Shown in pieces: positions 49,974 to 60,212 of a stretch of 64,000 nt of DNA. The notes beneath the pieces were generated by a model, which did no database searches, had not been told where the DNA came from, and saw only the letters and a list, made by a program, of their open reading frames with translations. Within the stretch, counting starts at the first letter, position 1. Each line of letters starts with the position of its first letter. Source of the stretch: Synaphobranchus kaupii (Eukaryota; Chordata; Actinopteri; Anguilliformes; Synaphobranchidae); the NCBI GenBank assembly GCA_029718625.1, contig CM056376.1, positions 108,323,097-108,387,096 on the forward strand. The letters are read 5' to 3'. Both the position numbers and the translations under genes were made by a program.

Positions 49974-50589
49974 TCACGCGCATAGCAGGCAGTCCGGCCA
50001 CTCGTGCTCTAATGCGTCTATCCCCAGGGGGCTCAAATACTCATTCAGGGAGAACCACTGGGGGCAATGAGTAGACTCCTGAGAGGCGAACAGGTCTGTT
50101 TGAGCACGACTGAAGCGCCGCCATATCTCCTCCAACACCTCAGGATGGAGACGCCATTCGCCAGGATTAATCTCCTGGCGAGATAATACATCTGCTGTGC
50201 TATTCCGAATAACTGGTAGGTGAATGGCACTCAGGGAGGTAAGTCTGAGAAGTGCCCATTTTAGCAAGCGCTGGGTCACTAACGATCGGTGGGACTTTAA
50301 ACCACCTTAATGATTTACGTGATATACTGCTGAGGTGTTGTCCGACCTCACTATAACATGCTTGCCGCATAGTACGGGCAAGAAATGTCTCAGTGCTAGA
50401 AATACTGCTTGGAGTTTGAGCACGTTGATATTGTCTGACTGATGCTGTCGGGACAATAACCCCTGAGCTGGGAGGTGCTGGCAGACAGCCCCCCAACTGC
50501 TCAGTGAAGTGTTCGTCGTAACGACCACGCATCGTGAAGGTATATCCTCCATCCGGACCCCTTCTTTCAGGTGGCTCACGCGTTGCCAT
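49974..50589 (-). pseudogene. RNase H domain of DIRS element, active site damaged
   Basis: The minus strand encodes the RNase H part in overlapping frames. The first catalytic position, normally an aspartate in TTDAS, is asparagine (TTNTS, codon at 50511-50513). The second, normally glutamate in LELQAV, is lysine (LKLQAV, codon at 50415-50417). The third aspartate in VRSDNTSAV is kept. After frame changes the sequence goes on through PGEWRLHPEVLEEIW and QTDLFASQEST, the usual link to the recombinase. Two of the acidic residues are lost, so the domain is dead. Confidence 0.85.
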
Positions 50590-50599
50590 GGGACAGAGT

Positions 50600-51420
50600 A
50601 GCCGACAAAATTAACCTGTTACCCTGATTTGGGCATGACGGTCCCACCTGGGCTGCAGCGACTTGGCGTTCAACCAGCGTTGAAGTGGCCTGGCTGTCAG
50701 GAGTCCGAGAGGCACGACTGCTGAGGCGGCCGAAATTAGGCCCATAAACCTCTGAAAGTCCTAGTTTCGAGGAACTGATTCACTCGGAACTGAGATACCG
50801 CATCGAGCACAGTGATTATGCGACGGGGCGTCAGTGATGCTTTCATGCTTTTTTAAATCGAGCAGCAGACCGATCTATTTGATTGACTGTATCGGAATCA
50901 GCTGGCTCTTGCCGTAATTGACACTGATGCCCACCTTGCAACATGTTCCAATGTCTCGGCAGTGTGTGTGAGCGCCATACCGTACAATTGTGCGCATATC
51001 AGCCAATCGTCTAGGTATGGTATTCTCATGCCTCCTCAGCCTGAGCGGCAATAGAGCCACGCTCATGCAGTGAGTAAGTACACGTGGGGCTAGATACAAC
51101 CCGAACGGGAGGGCATTGAACTCGTATGCCCGACCTCGGAATGCAAATCATAGGAACGATGATGTTCCACGCCAACAGGGATGTGGAAGTATACATCTTT
51201 TAAATCCACAGCCGCAAACGAATCCTTCCTGTTCATACGGCGTGTATAACATTCAACGTCCGGAGCATCTGGAAAGTGTATCGTTTTAGATACATATTTA
51301 TGCCTCTCAGATCCAGTACCATTCTCTCGTGAAAGCCTTCCCATTCAGCAGCTGGTGTCGGCGGCCTGACCGCCAGATGGACCTATGGGGTTATGTCGCG
51401 AGACCGGTCCCAGTGCACGG
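50600..51420 (-). pseudogene. Reverse transcriptase of DIRS element, frameshifted
   Basis: The block FAAVDLKDVYFHIPV (around 51195-51240) is the first catalytic-aspartate motif of the palm. LAPRVLTHCM follows near 51070-51095. The second motif, IPYLDDWLI, is intact at the codon level (YLDD at 51006-51017) but lies in a different frame from the block before it, and the frame changes again at VNYGKSQLIP near 50900-50930. At least two frameshifts and stops therefore break the domain, while the active-site residues themselves survive. Confidence 0.85.
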
Positions 51421-51479
51421 GCGGACGGACGACGAAAAGCTCCCCTGCCATATGCAGGTTGTGCGTCCCTACTAACTGT

Positions 51480-52057
51480 TAGTTGGGACCAGCACACACC
51501 AAAATGTTGAGGGGGGGGGGGGCATCTGCCACTCCCTGTGTCTTAACGCCTCCACAGACCGTTCCAGTGCCTGTCTGGCTGCTTCAGAGACAACCTGGCT
51601 GGGACAACCGGCCGGTCTCTGATTCTTCTTTCTGTGGCATCGGGTAGGAGCGACTGAGCCAACCACACTTGATGCCGAGTCACCGTGAGAAGGAAAATTG
51701 CGCAAACATTGCAGGTCATAAATGCAAAGACTTGTACCGACGCATGGTTCAATGAGGTGTCGACCTCTGCATCAACATCGTCTGTGCAAGCATTAGCCAT
51801 GACAGCGAATTACTAATTCGCACTGCTCTGGCAGCCGCTCTATAAGCCTCACAGAGTAGATTGTCTATTGCTCTGCATTGTGGCATACAATCTCTGGCCA
51901 TCCGATACATACCAGGGCATGGCCAGCCTTTATTTAGCTCCGCCAGAAAATCACTGATGGGGGCCCGTTGGTGAAACCTTAGACATCCCTGAAATGCTAG
52001 CCTGAGGCATATAGCAACGCATTCGTGCCAAGGCCACACGGAGAATGGTTTCTCACA
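51480..52057 (-). pseudogene. Gag-like region of DIRS element, distal part
   Basis: Minus-strand frames (51749-52117, 51543-51800, 51472-51705) encode a region rich in Ala, Arg and Gln just upstream of the reverse transcriptase, the position of the gag-like protein in DIRS elements. Frames overlap rather than continue, which shows frameshifts. The right edge is cut by the L2 insertion. I know no sharp motif for this protein, so the call is by position. A 12-G run (poly-C in the coding sense) lies at 51511-51522. Confidence 0.6.
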
Positions 52058-52675
52058 CGTCACCCCCCTGCTGAGGTCACTCCACTGGCTGCCGGTCGTG
52101 GTCAGGATCAGGTTCAAAGTTCTGACCCTGGCCTACCCTGCAGCCAAAAGCTCAGGCCCCTTCTACCTACAGGACTTAATCCAGCACTACGCTCCTGCTC
52201 GACCACTTCGCTCTGCAGGGCGACTTGCACTTCCCTCCCTCCATGTTAACGGCTCCCGCTCGTCCCGACTGCGGAGCTTTTCCATCCTAGCTCCCCAGTG
52301 GTGGAACAAACTCCCCATTCTGCTGTGCTCAGCTGAAACGCTGTCTGTTTTCCGTCGTGGTCTCAAAACACACTTTTTCAGACTCCACCTCGACTAAACT
52401 ACCTATATAGGGCCATTCTATAGTACTCGCTTCCTGTTTTTTGCTTGTTTTCGATTTAACTTGTGTTTTTTTTTTTTTTTTGGTTATTTTATAGTTCAGA
52501 ATGTATAGCTGACTGTGTGTACTATTTATGTTCATTACTAGGGATAGCTCCTACGCTGTGAGAAAGTTGTGCTTTGTCGGATCTGCTTTGTAGTCACGTC
52601 AATGATCTTCAATATGCACTTATTGTACGTTGCTTTGGATAAAAGCATCTGCCAAATAATTGTAATGCAATGTAA
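52058..52675 (+). mobile_element. L2-type LINE 3' end inserted into the DIRS element
   Basis: The plus strand carries the C-terminus of an L2/CR1-type reverse transcriptase: LRSLHWLPVVVRIRFKVLTL near the start, then SAETLSVFRRGLKTHFF just before the stop at 52395-52397. A 3' UTR of about 275 bases follows, ending in TTGCTTTGGATAAAAGCATC, TGCCAAATAATTG and a short TGTAA-type repeat, the normal tail of this family. The 5' part is missing, as is usual for LINE insertions. The host DIRS gag-like sequence resumes on both sides in the opposite orientation. The frame is open, so this insertion is younger than the DIRS copy. Confidence 0.88.
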
Positions 52676-52689
52676 TTTAATGTTTCAAG

Positions 52690-53040
52690 GGAGGCCGAGT
52701 AACCCACTGCTTTAACTGTTGGTGGGACCCGAGCCTCCTCTCAACCCTGGTCTGCTGTCTCAGACTGACTCTGACTAAAGTAGGTGTTTGATGCTGTTGT
52801 AGAAAGGGCGTCAAAACCATCACAGTCAGCTGTTTGCGCTGCTGCGCGTAGCTGCGTAACTTCCGTGGACAAGTTACCGCCCTTGCCAGCCTTGCCCTCT
52901 CTTAGTGAAGGGGCCTTGGTGGCGGGAGTACCCTTACGTTTGGGTGTAACCTCTACTGCCGCTAGCGTTCTACCTGAGGGAGGCATGTGCACAAGGTGCC
53001 CATGCCTTAGAAAAATAATGAGCACTCGCAGACGATAAAA
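52690..53040 (-). pseudogene. Gag-like region of DIRS element, proximal part
   Basis: A minus-strand frame from about 53085 to 52741 includes a Lys/Arg- and Ala-rich stretch (VTPKRKGTPATKAP) and ends close to the L2 insertion. It probably is the start of the gag-like protein. Its first methionine is uncertain, with candidates near 53085 and 52985. The call rests on position between the leader repeats and the distal gag-like part. Confidence 0.5.
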
Positions 53041-54330
53041 CGTGGCGGTGGTCTTTAATGGGGGAAGCCGCAGCGAATCATGCATACTTCTGTCTTATGA
53101 ACCAATCGATGTAGCACCATGCTCACTGATTGGAAACCTCTGACTGGGGATTTTTTGCTGTGGCCAGTACAGACTTAAAAATCAGTCACCAGAGCCATAG
53201 CTCATGGATTGTAAGGAATCAGATCTCACTGGGGTACACACAGGCCCAGGTTCGATCTGGACAAGCAAATGTGCTCGAGTGGAAACACGAATCAGATCTC
53301 ACTGGGGTGCCACTACAGCCAGTACAGACTTAAATTCAATCAACGTAGCTCGTAGATTATACAAAACCAATCCATGGCTCCCCCACATTCAGTGCACAAG
53401 GCACTCCCGCCTTAGCCACATAATGAGCACTCGCCGACGATAAAACGTGGTGATGGTTTCTAGTAGGGGAAGCCGAAGCGGATAGTGTAGCGAAGCACGC
53501 ACACTCCTATAAACCCATCGATGTAGCACCATGCTAAACGATTGGTAAGCCTCACTGGTGTGCTGCCGCAGCCAGTACTGACTTAAAATCAGTCAGCAGA
53601 GTCGTAGCTCACCGCTTGTATGGTAGCAGATCTCACTGGTGTACATTTTCCACACCCAGGCTCACTGGAATTTCATGCCTCAGCAAAATAAAGAGCACTC
53701 GCAGACGAAAAACACGGCGGTGGTCTTTTAGTAAGAAACAAAACCAAGGCAGCTAGTGTAGCAAAGCACACGTTCTCTGACTTACAAACAAATCGATGTA
53801 ACAGATCTGACTGGGGTATACTCTATAGCACGCCCAGGTTCAATCAACAAAATTTTTGTACTTTTGTACAATACAGAGCACCTGCAGATGATAAAACGTG
53901 GCAGTGGTCTTTAGTAAGGGAAGTTGAGGCAGGTAGTGTAGCGAATCACACGCACTGCGCTAGCTTATTGGGAAGCCTTACTGGCGTGCACGCGGCAGCC
54001 AGTACAGATTGTGTGGTAACAGATCTCACTGGGATACACCCTTCACACCCAGGTACGATCAACAGAATCTCATGCGTTAGCAACACAAAGAGCAACTGCC
54101 GACGATAGCACGTGACAGTGGTCTTTAGCAATGAAATTGAGGCAGGTAGTGTAGCGAATCACACACACTTTGCCTTACAAACCAATCAATGTAACAGATC
54201 TCACTGGGGTACACTCTCAGACCCAGGTCCGATCAACAGAAATGTCATACATTAGTATGACAAATAAAGAGCAACCGCAGACGATGCGGTGGTCTTTTAG
54301 TAAGGAAAGTTGAGGCAGGGTAGTGTAGCG
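53020..54330 (-). repeat. Degenerate tandem repeats in the DIRS leader
   Basis: The core GAGCACTCGCAGACGATAAA (plus-strand reading) starts at about 53020, 53425, 53693, 53876, 54090 and 54269, that is six diverged copies spaced 405, 268, 183, 214 and 179 bases. Each is followed by a GGTGGTCTTTAGTAAGG-like stretch, TAGTGTAGCGAATCACAC and AACAGATCTCACTGGGGTACA. The basic unit is near 180 bp, and some units have grown by insertions. They lie upstream of the gag-like frame, where a promoter or leader would sit. Confidence 0.85.
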
Positions 54331-54500
54331 AGTCACTGGAGTGACTCTGGAGTGCGATAAGAATCGTGTTTGAACGATAAAAATCACCGCCTCGATTGAA
54401 GTCACGAGACGCTGTGGGATCTCCCACAGGATACAAACAGTCTCAAGTCTTAAAAAAAAATAGCATTGGCGAGAAAATTGAAGAGGACATCCGCAGTGAA

Positions 54501-55519
54501 GCTCCCCCCTTTCTGGAAGGAATTACGTCACTACGCGGGGGTCATGTACTATGACAAATTCTGGTATAAAAGTCTCGATGCATCTGGCCCCAGAAGGCCG
54601 TCCATATTGACGACCCTAATGGTCTACGGAACAAAATAGAACTGAAAATTGCCCCTATAATGACGCAAAACCGTTAAAAAAAATTACGAAGGTGGCCAGT
54701 TTCTAGTGAAAACCATGCCGATATCGGATACCAGATTGTCACACATAGTTGTCAGGACTCTCTGTCTACCGTCTCATTCTTTCTGAGTATACGAAGTCCA
54801 TTATCAGACATGTAATTTACCACGCCATAGTTTGTAGCGTATTAAAGTTGTACAGTATACTGTATGTATTTGTGTTTGCATTGTGTGTTGTGCCCTGGCT
54901 TCCTGTGCCCCCCTCACCACCATCATACAGTACTTATCATCTGGGCTATAATTGCATAAAATTAGCTGAGAAATGGGTTTTGCAATTCATTTACAACAAA
55001 ACAGGATTACTGAGTTGGTTGATAAAAACCAGAACACTTCTTTTTACTTCGGTCCATATTCCAGATTTGGGAGTGTTCAGGCAGAGTGTTCTTTTTTATT
55101 TAGATTAATACTATTTCATATTGCATTAGTGATTATAATTAAATTTGTGGTGATTCTGTGAGGCCTTAAGAGACTTTCTAATGTTTTCCTGCCTGGTTTC
55201 ACTATGGAAGTCAATGGAGAAATATGGCAGGAAAAAGTTAGTACATATAGTTATGGAGAAGTGGTGATTTATGTGTTATTTGAACTCCCAGGGACTGGTC
55301 TCAAATACCATACATGAGTGAACAGTATCACATATACTGTGTATGAGTACTGTGATATAATGTCCATTGTACTTCCTAAAATCCAATTAAGAGCCATTAA
55401 AATGCATTGAAGGGACCTCATCTTGGCCTTGTTACCAGGAAAGACAGTATTAACACATGTTTTAAAATAAAATATTGTTCAGAGTTCACAAATACTATCT
55501 AAACATAACATCTGGGCAA
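54501..55519. other. Non-coding DNA
   Basis: The first part (to about 54740) may still belong to the 5' end of the DIRS element, because it is CpG-rich and contains GAAGAGGACATCCGCAGTGA. The 119-codon frame at 54749-55108 has hydrophobic stretches but no family I recognise. Confidence 0.35.
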
Positions 55520-55775
55520 CTTATGATGAGCAATTATAAACAAAGTTGGGTGTTAAAGTGCAATGAAGCAAGGGGCTGAATCAAGGAATTGATTGTTTTC
55601 TGCTTTGTATAATTTGGAACAAATTTTACTTTTCAAGTTGACTTTGTAGAGTTGTTTGTGTTGAATTACATCAGCAAAAAAGCCTGACTAAAAAATATTT
55701 TATGAAATGTTCATACACAACAAAATATGAAAAAATCTAAGGGGGCTGAATAGTTTTTCAAACCACCATATAGTG
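55520..55775 (+). mobile_element. Decayed Tc1-type 3' end
   Basis: AAAATATGAAAAAATCTAAG then GGGGGCTGAATAGTTTTTCAA and ACCACCATA follow the order of the 3' end of Tc1 elements common in fish (GTGGAAAAATCCAAGGGGGTGAATACTTTTGCAAACCACTGTA-type end). No transposase remains. The left limit is a guess. Confidence 0.6.
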
Positions 55776-55782
55776 GCTCTTG

Positions 55783-55832
55783 CCCCCCCCTCCCCATGAC
55801 CCTGACCAGGAGTAGAAAATGGATGGATAGTA
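55783..55832 (+). mobile_element. Tail of a common fish interspersed repeat
   Basis: CCATGACCCTGACCAGGAGT followed by AGAAAATGGATGGATAG matches the general form of the GACCCTGNACAGGA...GAAAATGGATGGATGG tail that ends many fish SINE/LINE copies. Confidence 0.55.
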
Positions 55833-56039
55833 TATATCATCATCATCTTTATTAATCTATATCCTCATCATCTTCCTTTTCATTGCTTTTGTTGACATGA
55901 ATGTTACGCATGCTCAAACAGATACCATTTGACTATGACGATATGGGCTGCCCTCCGCTACATCGGACAAAGTAATTAATAGTTTGTTAAGCAATGCGAC
56001 AAGTTTCTCAGCCATCAGCATACAGGGTGTGTATAGCTA

Positions 56040-56470
56040 CAGGGCGTGTCAAAGGTAAACAGGGCTGGCTTCTGCGAGCTGGGCTGTCGCCACGGCGCTC
56101 AATTACTATTCATGGGCTGTCGACGGCGAGCGCGAGGTCTCTCTGCGCCACTCCAGCTCCCCCAGCGGTGATGTTTCGCACGCTGGCGCTCATCGGCATG
56201 CCTTCGAGCGCGTCCGCCTTCGGAGATTCCCTCCGCGCGGAAAGTCCTTCGCCACGTCAAAGTGGCTAAGGAGAATTAAGCAGCGCATTCAAGGGGGGGG
56301 GGGGGGTGGCACTCCAGAGACGGCCCACTCCAGAGGGCCCTGATGATGCGAAACATTAGAACGTTCCTCAGAGACTCTCGCGTGTGGCGGCCCGACGACG
56401 CCGCAGACCTGCAGCCTGCTTCGGTTCCGCCATCCTGAAAACGGTTCCGTCTCTTTGTGTTCGGAGTGAT
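56040..56470. promoter_or_regulatory. CpG-dense patch, possible CpG island
   Basis: About 430 bases with dense CpG (for example GTCGACGGCGAGCGCGAGG and GTGGCGGCCCGACGACGCCG), in sharp contrast to the AT-rich flanks on both sides. No TATA box, exon or mobile-element signature was recognised. It could be an unmethylated CpG island (promoter or enhancer of an unseen gene) or a GC-rich transposon piece. A 14-G run at 56293-56306 divides it. Small frames on both strands have no known domain. Confidence 0.4.
56293..56306. repeat. Poly-G run, 14 G
   Basis: Homopolymer within the CpG-dense patch. Confidence 0.9.
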
Positions 56471-56948
56471 GTGCCTGATATTGTTGTTCGTGTTTATTAT
56501 AATGGATGGTACAAAGAGGACTGATCTGCAATAGACACTGATTTGTCATCCATCTGTAAATAATAATAAAATCAGCACCACCAGAACCATCATTGTCATC
56601 ATCATCAACATCAATACATCACCCTGATTGCATGACAGTGGCCTATGTTTATTCTGGTCAATCGTAGGGTGCGGCCATAGAAAGCTGTATTTAAGGATTT
56701 TATTTATTTGAAGAAGGCACTTTGAAATAGAAAAGTATCAAAACCACTAAATATAAATTTTTGTGGAAAAGCATCGAAACCAGTACTGAAATAAGCAGCG
56801 ATGCCATTCTGTCAGTGAAGGGGTTAACCGAATATATGCCAAACGATATGTTTTTAATTTGTTTTGCTTTTACTGTTATCACATCAAACATAAATATGTC
56901 TGTTTTCATTTGGATGCACTCTCAGATTCTATTAAACCACCAGGTTAT
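56471..56948. other. Non-coding AT-rich DNA up to an assembly gap
   Basis: ATCATC-rich low-complexity sequence lies at 56580-56615. No gene recognised. Confidence 0.45.
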
Positions 56949-57448
56949 NNNNNNNNNNNNNNNNNNNNNNNNNNNNNNNNNNNNNNNNNNNNNNNNNNNN
57001 NNNNNNNNNNNNNNNNNNNNNNNNNNNNNNNNNNNNNNNNNNNNNNNNNNNNNNNNNNNNNNNNNNNNNNNNNNNNNNNNNNNNNNNNNNNNNNNNNNNN
57101 NNNNNNNNNNNNNNNNNNNNNNNNNNNNNNNNNNNNNNNNNNNNNNNNNNNNNNNNNNNNNNNNNNNNNNNNNNNNNNNNNNNNNNNNNNNNNNNNNNNN
57201 NNNNNNNNNNNNNNNNNNNNNNNNNNNNNNNNNNNNNNNNNNNNNNNNNNNNNNNNNNNNNNNNNNNNNNNNNNNNNNNNNNNNNNNNNNNNNNNNNNNN
57301 NNNNNNNNNNNNNNNNNNNNNNNNNNNNNNNNNNNNNNNNNNNNNNNNNNNNNNNNNNNNNNNNNNNNNNNNNNNNNNNNNNNNNNNNNNNNNNNNNNNN
57401 NNNNNNNNNNNNNNNNNNNNNNNNNNNNNNNNNNNNNNNNNNNNNNNN
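56949..57448. other. Assembly gap, 500 N
   Basis: Exactly 500 unknown bases, which is a conventional placeholder for a gap of unknown size. The reading frames through it are meaningless. It borders a tandem array, the likely cause of the break. Confidence 0.99.
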
Positions 57449-58095
57449 AGTGTTATAAAGGTGCTGCACATGCCAGTACCCTCATTTCTCTCTATAGAGT
57501 CAGGGGTGGAGTCATAGTGTTATAAAGGTGCTGCACATGCCTGTATCCTCATTTCTCTCTATAGAGTCAGGGGTGGAGTCATAATGTTATAAAGGTGCTG
57601 CACATGCCAGTACCCTCATTTCTCTCTGTAGAGTCAAGGGTGGAGTCATAGTGTTATAAAGGTGCTGCACATGCCAGTACCCTCATTTCTCTCTATAGAG
57701 TCAGGGGTGGAGTCATAGTGTTATAAAGGTGCTGCACATGCCAGTACCCTCATTTCTCTCTATAGAGTCAGGGGTGGAGTCATAGTGTTATAAAGGTGCT
57801 GCACATGCCAGTATCCTCATTTCTCTCTATAGAGTCAGGGGTGGAGTCATAATGTTATAAAGGTGCTGCACATGCCAGTATCCTCATTTCTCTCTATAGA
57901 GTCAGGGGTGGAGTCATAATGTTATAAAGGTGCTGCACATGCCAGTACCCTCATTTCTCTCTGTAGAGTCAGGGGTGGAGTCATAGTGTTATAAAGGTGC
58001 TGCACATGCCAGTACCCTAATTTCTCTCTGTAGAGTCAGGGGTGGAGTCATAGTGTTATAAAGGTGCTGCACATGCCAGTACCCTCATTTATCTC
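57449..58095. repeat. 67-bp tandem array, 10 visible copies
   Basis: The core GGTGCTGCACATGCC recurs every 67 bases from 57460 to 58063 (ten copies). Each unit also contains CTCATTTCTCTCTATAGAG and TCAGGGGTGGAGTCATAGTG. Copies differ only at a few fixed positions (ATAGTG/ATAATG, CTATAGAG/CTGTAGAG, TACCCTC/TATCCTC). The left end is cut by the gap, so the true length is unknown. The last copy ends at ATCTCTGGG. Confidence 0.97.
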
Positions 58096-58189
58096 TGGGC
58101 TGCAGCCGGGGGGAGGCAAAAGGAGGGTGCCATTTCTGCCCCCAAAAGAAGGACTGTAAAACAAACACAGCATGCTGCAAGTGCGAGCA

Positions 58190-58440
58190 ATTCATGTGCA
58201 AAGCCCATTCTTGCAGACTTGCAGACTGTGATACCTGTACTAAATAGAGAAATACATGTGCAAAGCCCATGATTGCACACTTGCTTACTGAAATTCCTGT
58301 ACTAAATAGAGAAATACATGTACAAAGCCCATTCTTGCACACTTGCATACTGAGATTCCTGTACTAAATAGAGAAATACATGTGCAAAGCCCATTCTTGC
58401 ACACTTGCATACTGAGATTCCTGTACTAAATAGAGAAATG
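58190..58440. repeat. 62-bp tandem repeat, 4 copies
   Basis: CAAAGCCCATTCTTGCACAC starts at 58199, 58261, 58323 and 58385, exactly 62 bases apart. Each unit ends in CTGTACTAAATAGAGAAATA. The unit is unrelated by eye to the 67-bp array 100 bases to the left. Confidence 0.95.
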
Positions 58441-58671
58441 CCCAGCCTTGTGCTTGGAGCTCAAATGCTTCCTAAAATGAAAGTGCAAGAATGTTATTGG
58501 TATGTTTCTAAAAACGTTCAAGAATGTTATTTCTAGGTTTCCTTTCAGTAAAATGCATCAAAATATTTGTGGTTGTCATGTGCTAATTTCTGAGGTTATT
58601 GATGTTCTATCTCTTGTTGAAAAAAATAATGCAATAATTTTTTTATAGTTAGGTAGTACCTCTATCCATTA

Positions 58672-58711
58672 AATAATAATAATAATAAAAATAAAAAATA
58701 ATAATAATAAA
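58672..58711. repeat. (AAT)n microsatellite, interrupted
   Basis: AAT triplets with two A-rich breaks. Confidence 0.93.
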
Positions 58712-60136
58712 CATACATCTATTACAGCAAAAAAATCAATTATGACATGTGTTTTATAGAAAAAACGAATAAAAAAACGAATGGTGTACACTGAATAAAT
58801 ACTATTTCTCTGCACTGTGAAGTCGGAAATACAGTTATTCACCAAGTCAGTTAGAAACCCAATTGATTTTGGTACAGAATATGAAGACATCACAAGAGTT
58901 AAAAAAAAAAAAAATGTTGCTGTCAGGCAAAACAGATTCCTTGGACAGAAGCTCCCCTTCTTCAGCTTGAACACCACAAATGTCAGGCCACGCCTTGTTA
59001 CCATAGGAACATGAAACGGATCTTTCTAAGCATAAAGCCAAACCTTAGCATTATTCTGTTTGAGTCTCATTCAAGTGGCTTCACGCTGTTTATGAAGTCC
59101 TGACCTCTTTTCCTATCTTCAGTGTGTCCCAAGGGCTTTACACTTGAATAAGAAGAACCTTGGCTGAAGAACATTCCAAGCCACAAGAAACAAGGCCCCT
59201 CCTTCGCCTAGATAAAGTTCTTAAAATCAAGACAACATCTAAACAGTTACCTGCATTTAATTTATATCCTTACTCTGTACATTTTAGCCACACAAAACAT
59301 AACTTCAGGGGACAGGGCATGTTGTTTAGACATATTAACCATTTCCATTTATTTATTTACTTAGAGGAGGACTTCGTTTTCAAACTTTGATTGCTGCAAA
59401 ATGTTGCAGGCCCTCTTAATATTATTTTAGTACGAGTTGAAAACCCATTAGGAGTGAAGCAACCTTCAGGCGACCCTTGCAATCTGAAAGGTTTTCTAAT
59501 CTTGCAGCCCATGTTTTAAGAGCTACAGATACACTTCTAAGATGTCCTACCATTTAACCTACTCCAGTAAATTAATTCATGGGGATATCAGAAGACCAGG
59601 CTAACATTTACTGTGTCTGCATTTTTTCAGTCTCCATAAAATGCTGCATCAATTTGATCATACAGTTATAATGTCAGATGGGAGCTCAGCTATAATCTAT
59701 TGAACAAGATTGAGTGATACTGCAGTATTTAGCCCTATATCACATTTAGGAATAATCTAAAAAAAATTTAATTCCTGGTTCATTATTTTTTCTTTTTTTT
59801 CACAATGCAGAAACAATTTTGTCTTTAGTGACACTTGCATTTTGTATATTAAAATTAACCTATCTGGTTGATTACAAAGGAATGCTATCTGTGCAAGGTC
59901 ACAGTAATTCTGTCCTTATTGGGATTAAAACTGAAAATCTTCTGTTTTTAAGTGGAGAACTATAACCAGCACTCAACTCTAACACACGGTTCTGTTGTGA
60001 TGACAGTGTGAATGTAGTTCAGACACTGAAATTGAGTAATATGATTTCATTTATAGTTTTACTGGAATATTTACTTTTTATAGTTTTACATCACACACAC
60101 ACAATAACAGTGATGCAAAACTGTGTTCTCTATCAA
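58712..60136. other. Single-copy non-coding DNA
   Basis: Bases 59410-59710 are repeat-free with TAAATTAATTCATGG and TTTGATCATACAG words and may be a conserved element. No exon recognised. Confidence 0.4.
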
Positions 60137-60164
60137 CCTCTCTCTCTCTCTCTCTCTCACACAC

Positions 60165-60209
<45 letters not shown>

Positions 60210-60212
60210 ACA
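60137..60212. repeat. (CT)n-(CA)n compound microsatellite
   Basis: Two CT tracts separated by CACACAC, then a CA tract of about 14 units. Confidence 0.96.

Larger units (their letters stand above)
49056..54500 (-). mobile_element. DIRS-like tyrosine-recombinase retrotransposon, decayed
   Basis: On the minus strand the order from right to left is: repeated leader, gag-like region, reverse transcriptase, RNase H, tyrosine recombinase. This order and the recombinase in place of a DDE integrase define DIRS elements. The coding parts are broken by several frameshifts. The recombinase lacks its C-terminal half, so the 3' end is truncated or deleted. An L2 LINE end has inserted into the gag-like part. 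Both outer boundaries are estimates: I could not identify the inverted terminal repeats or the internal complementary region. The region is clearly more CpG- and GC-rich than its flanks. Confidence 0.85.

Noticed and set aside
53240..53262. GGTTCGATC word like a tRNA B box
   Set aside because: No A box, no cloverleaf and it belongs to the DIRS leader repeats.
56339..56360. CTGATGATGCGAAAC, the two hammerhead core words close together
   Set aside because: Only three bases separate the cores, so no stem II can form. Probably chance in GC-rich DNA.
56761..57525. 254-codon frame and others across the N stretch
   Set aside because: Most residues are unknown bases of the assembly gap.
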